NCBI RefSeq assembly: GCF_000295935.2
Contig: NZ_ALWO02000054.1
Location: forward strand, 77,193 to 141,192
Origin: Indibacter alkaliphilus LW1
GTDB taxonomy: Bacteria; Bacteroidota; Bacteroidia; Cytophagales; Cyclobacteriaceae
Length of the DNA stretch: 64,000 nucleotides
Direction: 5' to 3'
Shown piece after piece: positions 44,290 through 53,775 of this stretch. Position numbers and translations under genes: made by a program. Below the pieces are notes generated by a model that made no database searches, was not told the origin of the DNA, and was given only the letters and a program-made list of their open reading frames with translations. Position 1 is the stretch's first letter; the number at the start of each line of letters is the position of its first letter.

Positions 44290-46951
44290 GTTCCTCTAGT
44301 TTTAAATTTAATTTTCGTAGAATTTGATCAAGTTCTATAGAACTCATTTCAATTTCTTTTAAAATTTCGGCTTTGGTTTTCTCTATCTTTTTATAGTTGT
44401 CATAATTTTTAAGTACTTCAACCATTCCAAGGATTTTGGAAAGAGGCCCCCTGAATTGGTGGGACTGAGTCCAGGCAACATCCTCCAACAATTTATTGTG
44501 TTTTTCCAAATGGGCCAAAGCCATCATCAGGCTTTCATTTTTGGCATGTAGGTCATTTGTCTGTGATTTGATTTTTTGCTGAAGTTCTACCTTCAAACGC
44601 TTATTGATGATTAGAGTCCTTACCCCAAATCCCATAATGAATACGAACAAAATGATCAAAATTTTAAACCAAATAGTTTGGTAGTAATATGCGTCTATAG
44701 TAAAGTTAACCGAAGTGATTTCAGAAAATACCCCGAACTGTTCGGCTCTGACCTGAAACTCATATTTTCCTGGATTCAATCCGGTGAAATAAGCTTTTGT
44801 TCTGTTTTCGTTGTCTATCCATTGGGAACCCAGTTCTTTGATTCTATATGCATATCGTATCGAATTAGGTTTGTCGAATTCAATATTTCCATAACTGATA
44901 TTGAAGAAATTGACTCCTGCAGGTACATGTATGCCATTACTAATAAGCATCTCTTGGTTTTCAAAATTCAAAGATTCAAGATACGGTGATGCAAGAGGAT
45001 TTTGTTCTTTGATTTTTTTGGGGTTTACGATAACTGCACCTTCCATACTGGGAAACACCATCTTACCGCTTGAAAGCTTCCATCCCGCAGGATGAAATCC
45101 TCCATTGAACTCATTATTTTTCAGACCATCTGACTTATCAAAGAGCGTAAATGCAATCCGGTGATTGTCATCCTTTGATTTCTTCAGTTCCATAAGTTGG
45201 GCCATGGAAGTATTCTGAATCCCATGGTTTCCACTCATCCAAAGCAGTCCATCATCATCAGGAATCATTTTGAAAATCCCGTCAAACTGAAACCCATTTT
45301 TCTTTCCGAAAATACGAATCTGGCCATTTGAATGTAAAATCAATCCATCGGGTGTACTGATCCATAAGTCTCCTTCAGTATCTTCCAAAATTCCGGTGAC
45401 CATTTGAGAGGGCGCTATGTCATATATAGGGTAGTGATGAACTTCTTCTTGTTTATTGATTGAAAAAAAGCCATTTCCAAAAGTGCCAAACCATAGTAGA
45501 CCATTGCTGTCTTCCATACCAAAAATGACTTCAGCATCAAGCAGTTCATTTTTCAACTCTATCGTCTTCAAGGTTCCGTCAAGGGCCAGTTTTGAAAGGG
45601 TTCCATTATTGGTGCCTACCCATATATTGTTTTTCGAATCCTTTAGTAAGGAATATATCACCTCTTCCTCAAAATTTAGCTTTCCAAAAAAATCATTATC
45701 TATTTTCAAAGTGTTTAAGTCGATTCTATTCAATCCGTTTCCTGTACCAATAAATAACTCATTACCTCTTTGAGCAAGGCTCAGAATCAGATCATGGCTT
45801 AGTCCCTCTTTGGTAGTAAAGTGCTGAACTCCATTGGAAGTTACTCTGTTGAGCCCACCTCCAGGAGTACCCAACCAAAGTCCTTTTTTGCTATCTTCTA
45901 AAGTAGCCAGAATAACCCCATGGCTTAACCCGGATTTTTCCCCTAAGATTTCCAAAGTCGATTGGCTGAATCTGGAAATTCCAATTCCCAATCCACTGGT
46001 CCAAAGTGCCTCTTTATTATCTTCAAAAATATTCCAGACTTCATTTAAATTTTTGCTGAGATCAGGGTATGCAATGAGCTCCTCTCCCCTTATTTTAAAA
46101 ATTCCCTGCGAAGTAGTTCCAACCCACATACTTTTATCAACACTTGAATATTCCAGTGCACTGATTTCTCCCAGATCTTTTTCTTTAGGAAACTCCATTT
46201 TTGTCACAAAGCCATCTTTATGAAGATAAAGTCCATGTAATCTAGTTCCAATGTAAACATCAAGATCAGGTGTAATCTGGATTGCTTTTACATCTTTGCC
46301 TGACAATAGATCATATTCATGGAATTTTCCTGAATTTTTATCAAAAGAAAAAAGGCCATTTATCCCTCCAAGTAAAAGGTGGTCACCAAAATCTTCCAGC
46401 TCTCTGATATAGCCTATTTTCATTGATTCAGGGCGGTACACTTCTTTAAACTCACTTTCATGAAATAAAAAAAGCAATCCATTCTGAGTCCCTAAATAAA
46501 CTTCCCCTGATGAAGTCTCCGTGATGGAAGTAAATCTTACTGGACCTAGTTCTCTTGGGCTATTATATACTTCAAGTTTATTGAAAGATGCATGCACCAG
46601 GGCATTTGAATTTGCAGCAAATACCCCTCCGGTCTGAGAAGCAGTCAGGTCATTGAAGGTTGGGGTTTGGATGTTTGGATGATTGCTATGGTTGAAGTTT
46701 TTAAATGACCTGCCATCAAACCGCACCAACCCTTCTTCTGTAGCCATCCATATAAAGTCGTTTTGGTCCTGTGCTGTTCTGAAAACTGTGTTCACAGGAA
46801 GTCCATTGGAATTGTTCCAATCAGTTCTTACAAAGACAGTTTCTTTTTCAGTTATATCCCATTGTTGGGGATAAGAAGCCGTGACAGAAAATAGAAAAAG
46901 GGTACAATAAACGAATAAAATCTTTTGAAGGAAGGATACTTTGACCATCAT
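44273..46951 (-). CDS. Double beta-propeller sensor with DHp helix but no ATPase domain
   Basis: 892 residues: signal peptide, about twelve Reg_prop blades making two propellers (NDFIWMATEEGLVRFDG, KGLWLGTPGGGLNRVT, NNIWVGTNNGTLSKLA, GDLWISTPDGLILHSNG), a Y_Y_Y domain (about 680-755), one membrane segment (about 760-783), coiled coil, and a histidine-phosphotransfer-like helix SHQFRGPLSKILGMVEVL with H831. The protein stops 62 residues after this His: no N, G1 or G2 ATP-binding boxes follow. Usual hybrid two-component sensors of this type carry HATPase, receiver and AraC domains. It therefore depends on another kinase or works by a non-kinase route. The start may be the second Met (46948). 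Confidence 0.85.
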   Translation of the reverse strand: MMVKVSFLQKILFVYCTLFLFSVTASYPQQWDITEKETVFVRTDWNNSNGLPVNTVFRTAQDQNDFIWMATEEGLVRFDGRSFKNFNHSNHPNIQTPTFNDLTASQTGGVFAANSNALVHASFNKLEVYNSPRELGPVRFTSITETSSGEVYLGTQNGLLFLFHESEFKEVYRPESMKIGYIRELEDFGDHLLLGGINGLFSFDKNSGKFHEYDLLSGKDVKAIQITPDLDVYIGTRLHGLYLHKDGFVTKMEFPKEKDLGEISALEYSSVDKSMWVGTTSQGIFKIRGEELIAYPDLSKNLNEVWNIFEDNKEALWTSGLGIGISRFSQSTLEILGEKSGLSHGVILATLEDSKKGLWLGTPGGGLNRVTSNGVQHFTTKEGLSHDLILSLAQRGNELFIGTGNGLNRIDLNTLKIDNDFFGKLNFEEEVIYSLLKDSKNNIWVGTNNGTLSKLALDGTLKTIELKNELLDAEVIFGMEDSNGLLWFGTFGNGFFSINKQEEVHHYPIYDIAPSQMVTGILEDTEGDLWISTPDGLILHSNGQIRIFGKKNGFQFDGIFKMIPDDDGLLWMSGNHGIQNTSMAQLMELKKSKDDNHRIAFTLFDKSDGLKNNEFNGGFHPAGWKLSSGKMVFPSMEGAVIVNPKKIKEQNPLASPYLESLNFENQEMLISNGIHVPAGVNFFNISYGNIEFDKPNSIRYAYRIKELGSQWIDNENRTKAYFTGLNPGKYEFQVRAEQFGVFSEITSVNFTIDAYYYQTIWFKILIILFVFIMGFGVRTLIINKRLKVELQQKIKSQTNDLHAKNESLMMALAHLEKHNKLLEDVAWTQSHQFRGPLSKILGMVEVLKNYDNYKKIEKTKAEILKEIEMSSIELDQILRKLNLKLEEHEAER

Positions 46952-47322
46952 TTTTAAACCTTCGGTTAGTGCGTGATTTGATCAAAAGTATATTATTTGT
47001 CGGTGTATAAAAAGTTATTGTAAGAATTAATTATGAGGGTTTTTTTATAGAATTTAATTTGTATTTTATGTAGTAAAACAAGTTTTTTAGATATTTTAAA
47101 ATCAACCGGATTGTGTTGAATCGAATGATTTTACTGCTCTTTGTATGGATAAATATCCAACCATTCTTTGAAATACCATGTCCGGTATGAATAAATAAAA
47201 AAGGTAAACCAGCCAAAAGCCAACTCGCTTGATCTGTGAAAATGACAAGTTTTCTTATCCATAATGAAACTCTGATTTAAAAAATGTAAATTTCCTGTTC
47301 ATTCCAACAAACCAACAAGCCT
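46952..47322. other. Divergent intergenic region, about 370 bp
   Basis: AT-rich spacer between the propeller sensor (-) and the kelch protein (+). I see no recognisable RNA, repeat or conserved small gene; promoters for both genes must lie here. Confidence 0.5.
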
Positions 47323-48297
47323 ATGAAATCATTTCTTTTTTCATTTCTTATACTTGTATCCTCAATAGCTTCCGCTCAGTCGGTAGGGGCAAATTGGAAA
47401 AAACTTCAGGCAGCCAACCAAGCTGTGCCAAGGCATGAAAACTCCCTGGTTGAGTGTAATGGGAAATTCTACGCTCTAGGTGGTAGAGGAGAGAGACCTG
47501 TGGAAGCTTTTGACCCCGAAACGAATGAATGGACAGTACTTTCAGTTAGCCCAATGGAATTTCATCACTTTCAGGCCATTTCATTCGAAAATGAGATTTA
47601 CGTTTTAGGTGCATTTACAGGGCCATATCCTCATGAAACTCCAATCCCGGAATTTTTGATTTTTAACCCCAAAGACAATAGCTGGAGGAAAGGACCTGAA
47701 ATCCCCGAAAGCAGACGTCGGGGATCTGCTGGAGTTTTTTCCCGTGGAGATAAAATCTACATGGTCTGTGGTATTATTGATGGACATTGGAATGGATTTG
47801 TTCCTTGGTTTGATGAATATGACACCAAAACAAAAGAGTGGAAAGTATTGCCTGATGCTCCTCGGCCGAGGGATCATTTTTCAGCCTCATTGGTTGGGGA
47901 TAGGGCTTATGTTGCAGGAGGAAGGACTTCTCATGCTGAAATCGGAAAAGTATTGGAGTTGACCATTCCTGAAGTGGATTTTTTCGATTTTAATACCAAT
48001 ACCTGGTCTACAGTGAGTGCAGACTTACCTACCCCAAGGGGCGGCACCTCTAGTATTGGAAATGAGCCATATCTTCTGGTTATGAATGGTGAAAGTATTC
48101 ATCAAGTTCAGGGGCATTCTGAAGTTGAGGTTCTGGATACCAGAAATGAAACCTGGACAAGGTTGCCTGATCTTAATCAAGGGAGACATGGCACAGGTGT
48201 GGTATATTGGAAAGGTAAAGTATATGTTGCTGCTGGAAGTGCCAACCGTGGAGGAGGACCGGAGTTGAATGATATAGAATGTCTGGAGTGGAAATAA
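47323..48297 (+). CDS. Exported kelch-repeat protein
   Basis: 324 residues: clear signal peptide (MKSFLFSFLILVSSIASAQS), then about five to six kelch repeats making a beta-propeller (YALGGRGERPVEAFDPETNEW; IYMVCGIIDGHWNGFVPWFD; AYVAGGRTSHAEIGKVLELT; VYVAAGSANRGGG). Several Bacteroidota kelch proteins of this length bind or epimerise sugars (NanM-like), but no catalytic residue can be assigned. It precedes the second Sus locus by about 300 bp and may be functionally tied to it. Confidence 0.75.
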   Translation: MKSFLFSFLILVSSIASAQSVGANWKKLQAANQAVPRHENSLVECNGKFYALGGRGERPVEAFDPETNEWTVLSVSPMEFHHFQAISFENEIYVLGAFTGPYPHETPIPEFLIFNPKDNSWRKGPEIPESRRRGSAGVFSRGDKIYMVCGIIDGHWNGFVPWFDEYDTKTKEWKVLPDAPRPRDHFSASLVGDRAYVAGGRTSHAEIGKVLELTIPEVDFFDFNTNTWSTVSADLPTPRGGTSSIGNEPYLLVMNGESIHQVQGHSEVEVLDTRNETWTRLPDLNQGRHGTGVVYWKGKVYVAAGSANRGGGPELNDIECLEWK

Positions 48298-48591
48298 AAT
48301 TGAAACAAGGGCTTACAAACTGAATAAGAATTCAAATTAATTCTTAGGTTTTTGTTTGCTTTATTCTATTCCCCATACAATTTATTGATTTCATTTTCAT
48401 TCGCCCGCTTCGAACCTGTCTGACCGGTAGGTAAGTCTGGCATACAGGAGACTTTTTCAGCAAGTCCTATTTAGGGTAGTGTACCTTACTTGATTGTGTA
48501 ATTCTTCAGCAAAATTTTCTTAATAATTTGATAAAAACCAATTCCTTGAATGTAGACAGTTACAAAGGTAAATTTGGTAATTCAAGTGATT

Positions 48592-49161
48592 ATGAAAACC
48601 GATACAGACAGCCATTTGCTTTTCAAAATTAAAAAGGGGGATTCTAAGGCCTTTGACAGTTTATTTTACAAATACTGGGACCCGCTTTTTTCAGCTGCAT
48701 TTACCAGACTCAAATCCCAGGATCTGGCTAAGGATGTAGTGCAGGATGTATTTATTGATCTTTGGAAAAGGAAGGAATCACTAGAGATCAAAAGAAGTCT
48801 GGAAGTATATCTCTTTACAGCTGTTAAGTATGGTGTTTTCAAGGCGCTGGATAGTTCCAGAGAATATGAGGAGTTACAGGAAAGGCAGAGAGTAGATACT
48901 TTTTCATCCGATTCTATTCTTGAATTGGATGAACTTTATTCAATTATAGAGTCCAAATTGGACCTTCTGCCTATCTCTAGTGCTGAAATTTTCAGGATGT
49001 ATAAATATAAAGGGTTGACCGCTGTTGAAATTGCGGGATTAAAAGGGATGGCTCCTCAATCTGTTCATAATTCAATTCAGAAAACACTCAACTTTCTTCG
49101 TTCAGAACTTAAGGAATACAGTCCCTTAATCATTTTTGCTATACTTAATATAAAGGCTTGA
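48592..49161 (+). CDS. ECF sigma factor of the second Sus locus
   Basis: About 189 residues from the ATG at 48592 (an in-frame TTG at 48574 is unlikely). Region 2: KGDSKAFDSLFYKYWDPLFSA and DLAKDVVQDVFIDLWKRK; region 4: LPISSAEIFRMYKYKGLTAVE. A FecR gene, an STN-type SusC, SusD and a phosphodiesterase-like gene follow. The preceding 290 bp, after the kelch gene, show no clear feature. Confidence 0.9.
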   Translation: MKTDTDSHLLFKIKKGDSKAFDSLFYKYWDPLFSAAFTRLKSQDLAKDVVQDVFIDLWKRKESLEIKRSLEVYLFTAVKYGVFKALDSSREYEELQERQRVDTFSSDSILELDELYSIIESKLDLLPISSAEIFRMYKYKGLTAVEIAGLKGMAPQSVHNSIQKTLNFLRSELKEYSPLIIFAILNIKA

Positions 49162-49252
49162 GTTAATCTTAGGTTAATTTTTTGAGCAAAGCTTAACTTT
49201 TTATTCATTGGATTTGCGGGTAAGCTAGCGCTTATTTTTTCCCTTAAGGGTG

Positions 49253-50230
49253 ATGAAAGAAAAAGAACCCACTTATCCGAAAGGACTCATTGCTAAGCTC
49301 CTCAGAGGGGAAAGCATTTCCAGAGAAGATCTTGATACCATCAATGAATGGTACTATTCCCAAGAGCAAAATTCTTCTGAATTAAATCAGGATTTGCCTG
49401 CTATCGATAAAAGTGAGGTTTTGAAAAACATACATAAAAAAGCAGGTATAGAAAATGGGAAAAGGAGAAAAAGCTATTACTTATATTACACTGTAGCTGC
49501 TGCCATTTCCCTGTTTCTACTTGTAGGATCACTTTATTTTTCATTCTTAAACAATAGTCAAAGCAGTTTTGAAGATGCTGGTGTTAAATCAGTTATCACG
49601 AAATCAGGAGAACGGAAGAAAGGTATTCTTCCGGATGGATCTACCGTTTTCTTAAAAGAAAACAGCATGATTAGCTATAAAGAGGAATTTAAGGAAGGAA
49701 GAAAAGTCTTTCTCAAGGGAGAAGCATTTTTTGAGGTAAAAAGATCATCGGGTGAAGAGTTCAAGGTGGTTGGGGATTTTTTGGAAACAACAGTTTTGGG
49801 AACCGAATTTCTAGTATCCGATAAACGGAATTCATCTGAAATGGTACTTGTGAAATCAGGAAAAGTAATGGTTTCTCAAATTAAAAGTCAATCTGAAAGG
49901 GTGATTCTTGAAAAAGGCCAAAAGGCAAGATTCAGTACCAAGGAGGGGATTCTTAAAGTAAGTGAGACCAGTAATGATGAGAAATATTTTGCCTGGATGG
50001 ACGGGACTCTGGTCCTTGACCGTGCACATGTCAATGATATAGCAAAGGAACTGGAGGCCTGGTTTGGAATTGAAGTAATAAGTGAAGCAGAAGACACTGA
50101 CTGCAAAGTTTCAGGAGCCTATAATAAAATGAATCTTACAGAGATTCTGGAAACAATAAATTATTCCGTAAACCTCAATTATGAACAAAATGGAGAAAAA
50201 CTGATCATCAAAAGCATGAAATGCAAATAA
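49253..50230 (+). CDS. FecR-family anti-sigma factor (second Sus locus)
   Basis: About 325 residues from the ATG at 49253 (a GTG lies one codon upstream). N-terminal sigma-binding helices (IAKLLRGESISREDLDTINEW), a membrane segment (about 78-98), FecR domain (LPDGSTVFLKENSMISYKEEF; DFLETTVLGTEFLVSDKRN) and C-terminal DUF4974-like part (LDRAHVNDIAKELEAWFGI). It would pass the signal from the SusC STN domain to the sigma factor. Between it and susC lies a strong hairpin. Confidence 0.9.
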   Translation: MKEKEPTYPKGLIAKLLRGESISREDLDTINEWYYSQEQNSSELNQDLPAIDKSEVLKNIHKKAGIENGKRRKSYYLYYTVAAAISLFLLVGSLYFSFLNNSQSSFEDAGVKSVITKSGERKKGILPDGSTVFLKENSMISYKEEFKEGRKVFLKGEAFFEVKRSSGEEFKVVGDFLETTVLGTEFLVSDKRNSSEMVLVKSGKVMVSQIKSQSERVILEKGQKARFSTKEGILKVSETSNDEKYFAWMDGTLVLDRAHVNDIAKELEAWFGIEVISEAEDTDCKVSGAYNKMNLTEILETINYSVNLNYEQNGEKLIIKSMKCK

Positions 50231-50232
50231 AG

Positions 50233-50260
50233 GTAGGGTACTGCGGCAACAGTACCCTAC
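50233..50260 (+). repeat. Hairpin between fecR and susC, 11-bp perfect stem
   Basis: GTAGGGTACTG at 50233-50243 pairs exactly with CAGTACCCTAC at 50250-50260 around CGGCAA. No U-tract follows. The first Sus locus also has a palindrome at the same place (25438-25463). It may stabilise the susC RNA or reduce read-through from the sigma/anti-sigma genes. Confidence 0.6.
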
Positions 50261-50305
50261 AATAAATAGGAATTCAAGCACAACACTTAAAAACCATCCA
50301 AAATT

Positions 50306-53300
50306 ATGAAAAAAAAGTTACCCCTGATTTTAAATTTTCTAAAATCCAGGACAACCATTTGGCTGATCGCTGCTCTGGTGGGGATACAGTCCAACAGTTC
50401 ATTTGCAAATGACAAGCAAATCAACAATACAGTACTTTCTCTGAAACAGGGAAATCATCATCTCATTCAGGTGATCAAGGCAGTAGAGGAGCAAACAGAT
50501 TTTAACTTTTCCTTTGCGCTCAATTTAGTGGAAAACAGAAGTATTACCATTTACAAGCCCAACCCCTCCCTGGATGAGATTTTGGGAAAAATTAAGGAAG
50601 AGGCCGGGCTGGAATTCAAACTGACAGGATTGACCATTGCACTTGCAGACTCCAAAAATCCAACTGACCGGCTGGAGCTAATCAAAGGCCAAATTGTGGA
50701 TGCTCAGTCCGGTGAAACTTTGCCGGGTGTTAATATCTTGGTCAAAGGTACTGCACAGGGGACCGCCACAGATATAGATGGTAATTTTACACTGGATGTG
50801 AATGAAAATGATGTTTTGGTCATTTCCTATATCGGGTATGAGACGATTGAAGTGCAAGTGAATAACCAGACCTCATTTGAGATTAAATTGGCATACAAGA
50901 GTCGGGAAATAGAAGAGTTTATTGTCACCGCACTGGGTATTAAAAGAGAAGAGGCTTCTCTAGGGTATGCAACCCAAACTATTTCTACCGAAAACCTGAC
51001 CGACGCAAGAAGCAATAACTGGACAAGTGCCCTATCAGGAAAAGTTGCTGGTCTAAATGTAGTTGGTGGTGGAGCTGGTCCCATGGGTTCTCAGAGGATT
51101 ACCCTAAGAGGAGAAACTTCCCTGAACCTCAGTAACAATGAAGCCTTGGTGGTCGTCGACGGGGTTCCCATCAATGGACAAATTGAAGGCACCGGATTCG
51201 GAGGCCACCTAAACCAGGATAGTCCTGTTGATTTCGGTTCGGCTGTTTCTGACTTGAACCAAGATGATATCGAAAGTGTGACAGTTCTGAAAGGACCTGC
51301 GGCTGCTGCTCTCTATGGATCAAGAGCTGCCAACGGAGCATTGATCATCACCACGAAGGGTGGGAGAAGGCAGCAAAAAGGAATCGGTGTTTCATTCAAC
51401 ACTAACATCAGTACAGAGAGAACCGGACTCAGGTGGCCGGATTACCAGTATGAATATGGAGAAGGCCGGACAGATGAATATTATTCATACGGAGATTCTG
51501 AAGATGGTCCCAATACAAGTACCAATGTAGCTGCAGGTAGGGCGTGGGGTCCCAAGTTTGACGGCCAGATGTATTACCAGTATGACCCCAATGCTCCTGA
51601 TGGAATCCCTACTGAAAGGACACCATGGAGACCTTATCATGATTACATCAAGGGCTTTTTTAACCCAGGTTATACAATCACAAACAACATTTCCGTAGAG
51701 GGGGCAACAGACAAAAGCTCAGGGAGAATATCAGTTACTCATTTGAACAATTCTTGGATTGTACCCAATACTGGGTTTGAAAGACTTTCTGTATCCACAG
51801 CCCTGGATCATAATGTATCAGATAGGCTGAAGATCAATTCCAGGGTGAATTATGTCAACAAAAAATCTGACAACTTGCCCATGGCAGGATACAATAACCA
51901 GACTATCATGTATTTCATGATTATTGGAACCACACCAAGTACCGATATCAATTGGTATAGGGATTATTGGATGCCGGGTCTTGAACAGATAGAACAGAAG
52001 AATCCGTTTAATCCAGGTCCTGACAATGTTTACCTACAAGCCTATGAAATGATCAATACCATAGACAAGCACGGAGTCATCGGAAGTGTTTCTGCCACCT
52101 ACGAATTCTCGGACAAGTTAAATTTAATGCTAAGGTCGGGTATTGATCTGGCAAATGAGGACAGGACGCAAAGAAGACCTTATAGCATGTCTAAATTCCC
52201 AAGGGGAATGTACAGGCAGCAGTCTATATTCAATTATGAAATAAACTCTGATTTATTGCTTACTTATTCGGAAAAAATCAATGGGGACATTGGTGTGATA
52301 GTTTCGGCCGGAGGAAACAGAATGTTCAATTACAACAACTTCAACGGCGTATATGCAGACCAGTTGGCCATGCCAGGTCTATATATGATTTCCAATTCAT
52401 TGGATCAACCTGTAGCCGATCCCAGGTTACTGCAAAGGTCGATAAATTCACTTTATGCAACTTCACAGTTTGATTACAAGGGAAAAATTTATCTGGATCT
52501 GACTGGAAGAAATGATTGGTCCAGTACACTGCCTGCTGCCAATAACTCCTTTTTCTACCCTTCGGTAAGTACCAGTTTTATCTTGGATGAACTGATGCGT
52601 TTGCCCACAGCTGTAAGTTTTTCCAAACTCAGGTTGTCGTATGCACAGGTAGGAAATGATACCAGGCCTTACCAGACTGCCCGGTATTATGATCAGATTT
52701 ACGCTACTAGTTTCACTAATCCCAACACGCTTTTCAATGCAGACCTTAAGCCTGAAATTACCACCGCCTATGAGGCAGGTTTGGACCTGAGACTGTTTGA
52801 TAACAGGTTTGGAATTGATTTTACAGCATACTTCAGTGAAAGTAGGAACCAGATATTGGCGATTCCTCTGGATATTACCTCTGGATATGACAGGATTCTC
52901 ACCAATGCCGGTTTGATCCAAAGCAGTGGTCTTGAATTAGTCCTCAATACAAAAACAATGACAAGAAGGAATTTCAATTGGACAACCACATTCAATTGGT
53001 CCTACAACAGAAGTTATGTCATTGAGCTGGCAGAAGGCCTGAATAATCAGATCATTGGACAACATTCTGTGGTAAGCCTTGAAGCACGTGTAGGAGGAAG
53101 AATGGGAGATTTGTATGGTCTGGGTTTCCAAAGATCTCCTGAAGGAGAAGTAATTTATACCAATGCCGGAATCCCGGCCCAGCTCGATCCAGAAAGGAAA
53201 AATTGGGGGAATGCTTTTCCTGACTGGAAAGGTGGTATGCTCAATCAATTTACCTTCGGAAAGTTCAGGGCAAGTATGCTTTGGGATGGTCAACTAGGTG

Positions 53301-53752
53301 GAATGGCTTATTCTATGACAAATCACAAACTGAATACCTTGGGCAAAACAAGAGTTACATTGCCAGGTAGGGATGAAGGTATTGTAGGAGATGGGGTCGT
53401 AGCAAATGGAGACGGTACTTTTTCACCAAATACAACTGTGACCAGTGCTCAGAGATATTACAATGAGTATTACAAACATGCCAATGTGGAGACTAATATT
53501 TTCGATACATCCTTCATCAAGTTGAGAGAAGCCAGGGTGGAATACACTTTTTCCCCGGCATTACTTTCCAAAATTGGGTTGGTGCAGGCTACTGTAGCAT
53601 TATACGGCAGAGACCTTCTGCTTTTCACAAGCTTTCCGGCGTTTGATCCAGAAATTGCAATGCTGAACAGCGGCACCTTGTTGCCCGGTGTTGAAATGAC
53701 CCAGTTTCCTTCAACCCGAACTATGGGAATGAATATTTCCCTCAAATTCTAG
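50306..53752 (+). CDS. SusC/RagA TonB-linked transporter with STN domain (second locus)
   Basis: 1148 residues: signal region (to about 35), STN domain (about 45-115, HLIQVIKAVEEQTDFNFSF), carboxypeptidase-regulatory-like domain (GQIVDAQSGETLPGVNILVK), TonB-box-like stretch, plug (NEALVVVDGVPINGQ; AAAALYGSRAANGALIITTK) and barrel ending MGMNISLKF. It is a signalling SusC that works with the sigma/FecR pair upstream and the SusD lid downstream. The barrel is of the large, peptide/oligomer-importing class. The phosphodiesterase at the end suggests a phosphodiester-containing ligand, such as nucleotides or teichoic-acid-like material (inference). Confidence 0.92.
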   Translation: MKKKLPLILNFLKSRTTIWLIAALVGIQSNSSFANDKQINNTVLSLKQGNHHLIQVIKAVEEQTDFNFSFALNLVENRSITIYKPNPSLDEILGKIKEEAGLEFKLTGLTIALADSKNPTDRLELIKGQIVDAQSGETLPGVNILVKGTAQGTATDIDGNFTLDVNENDVLVISYIGYETIEVQVNNQTSFEIKLAYKSREIEEFIVTALGIKREEASLGYATQTISTENLTDARSNNWTSALSGKVAGLNVVGGGAGPMGSQRITLRGETSLNLSNNEALVVVDGVPINGQIEGTGFGGHLNQDSPVDFGSAVSDLNQDDIESVTVLKGPAAAALYGSRAANGALIITTKGGRRQQKGIGVSFNTNISTERTGLRWPDYQYEYGEGRTDEYYSYGDSEDGPNTSTNVAAGRAWGPKFDGQMYYQYDPNAPDGIPTERTPWRPYHDYIKGFFNPGYTITNNISVEGATDKSSGRISVTHLNNSWIVPNTGFERLSVSTALDHNVSDRLKINSRVNYVNKKSDNLPMAGYNNQTIMYFMIIGTTPSTDINWYRDYWMPGLEQIEQKNPFNPGPDNVYLQAYEMINTIDKHGVIGSVSATYEFSDKLNLMLRSGIDLANEDRTQRRPYSMSKFPRGMYRQQSIFNYEINSDLLLTYSEKINGDIGVIVSAGGNRMFNYNNFNGVYADQLAMPGLYMISNSLDQPVADPRLLQRSINSLYATSQFDYKGKIYLDLTGRNDWSSTLPAANNSFFYPSVSTSFILDELMRLPTAVSFSKLRLSYAQVGNDTRPYQTARYYDQIYATSFTNPNTLFNADLKPEITTAYEAGLDLRLFDNRFGIDFTAYFSESRNQILAIPLDITSGYDRILTNAGLIQSSGLELVLNTKTMTRRNFNWTTTFNWSYNRSYVIELAEGLNNQIIGQHSVVSLEARVGGRMGDLYGLGFQRSPEGEVIYTNAGIPAQLDPERKNWGNAFPDWKGGMLNQFTFGKFRASMLWDGQLGGMAYSMTNHKLNTLGKTRVTLPGRDEGIVGDGVVANGDGTFSPNTTVTSAQRYYNEYYKHANVETNIFDTSFIKLREARVEYTFSPALLSKIGLVQATVALYGRDLLLFTSFPAFDPEIAMLNSGTLLPGVEMTQFPSTRTMGMNISLKF

Positions 53753-53775
53753 AAGATCATTAAAAATTAGAAGAC

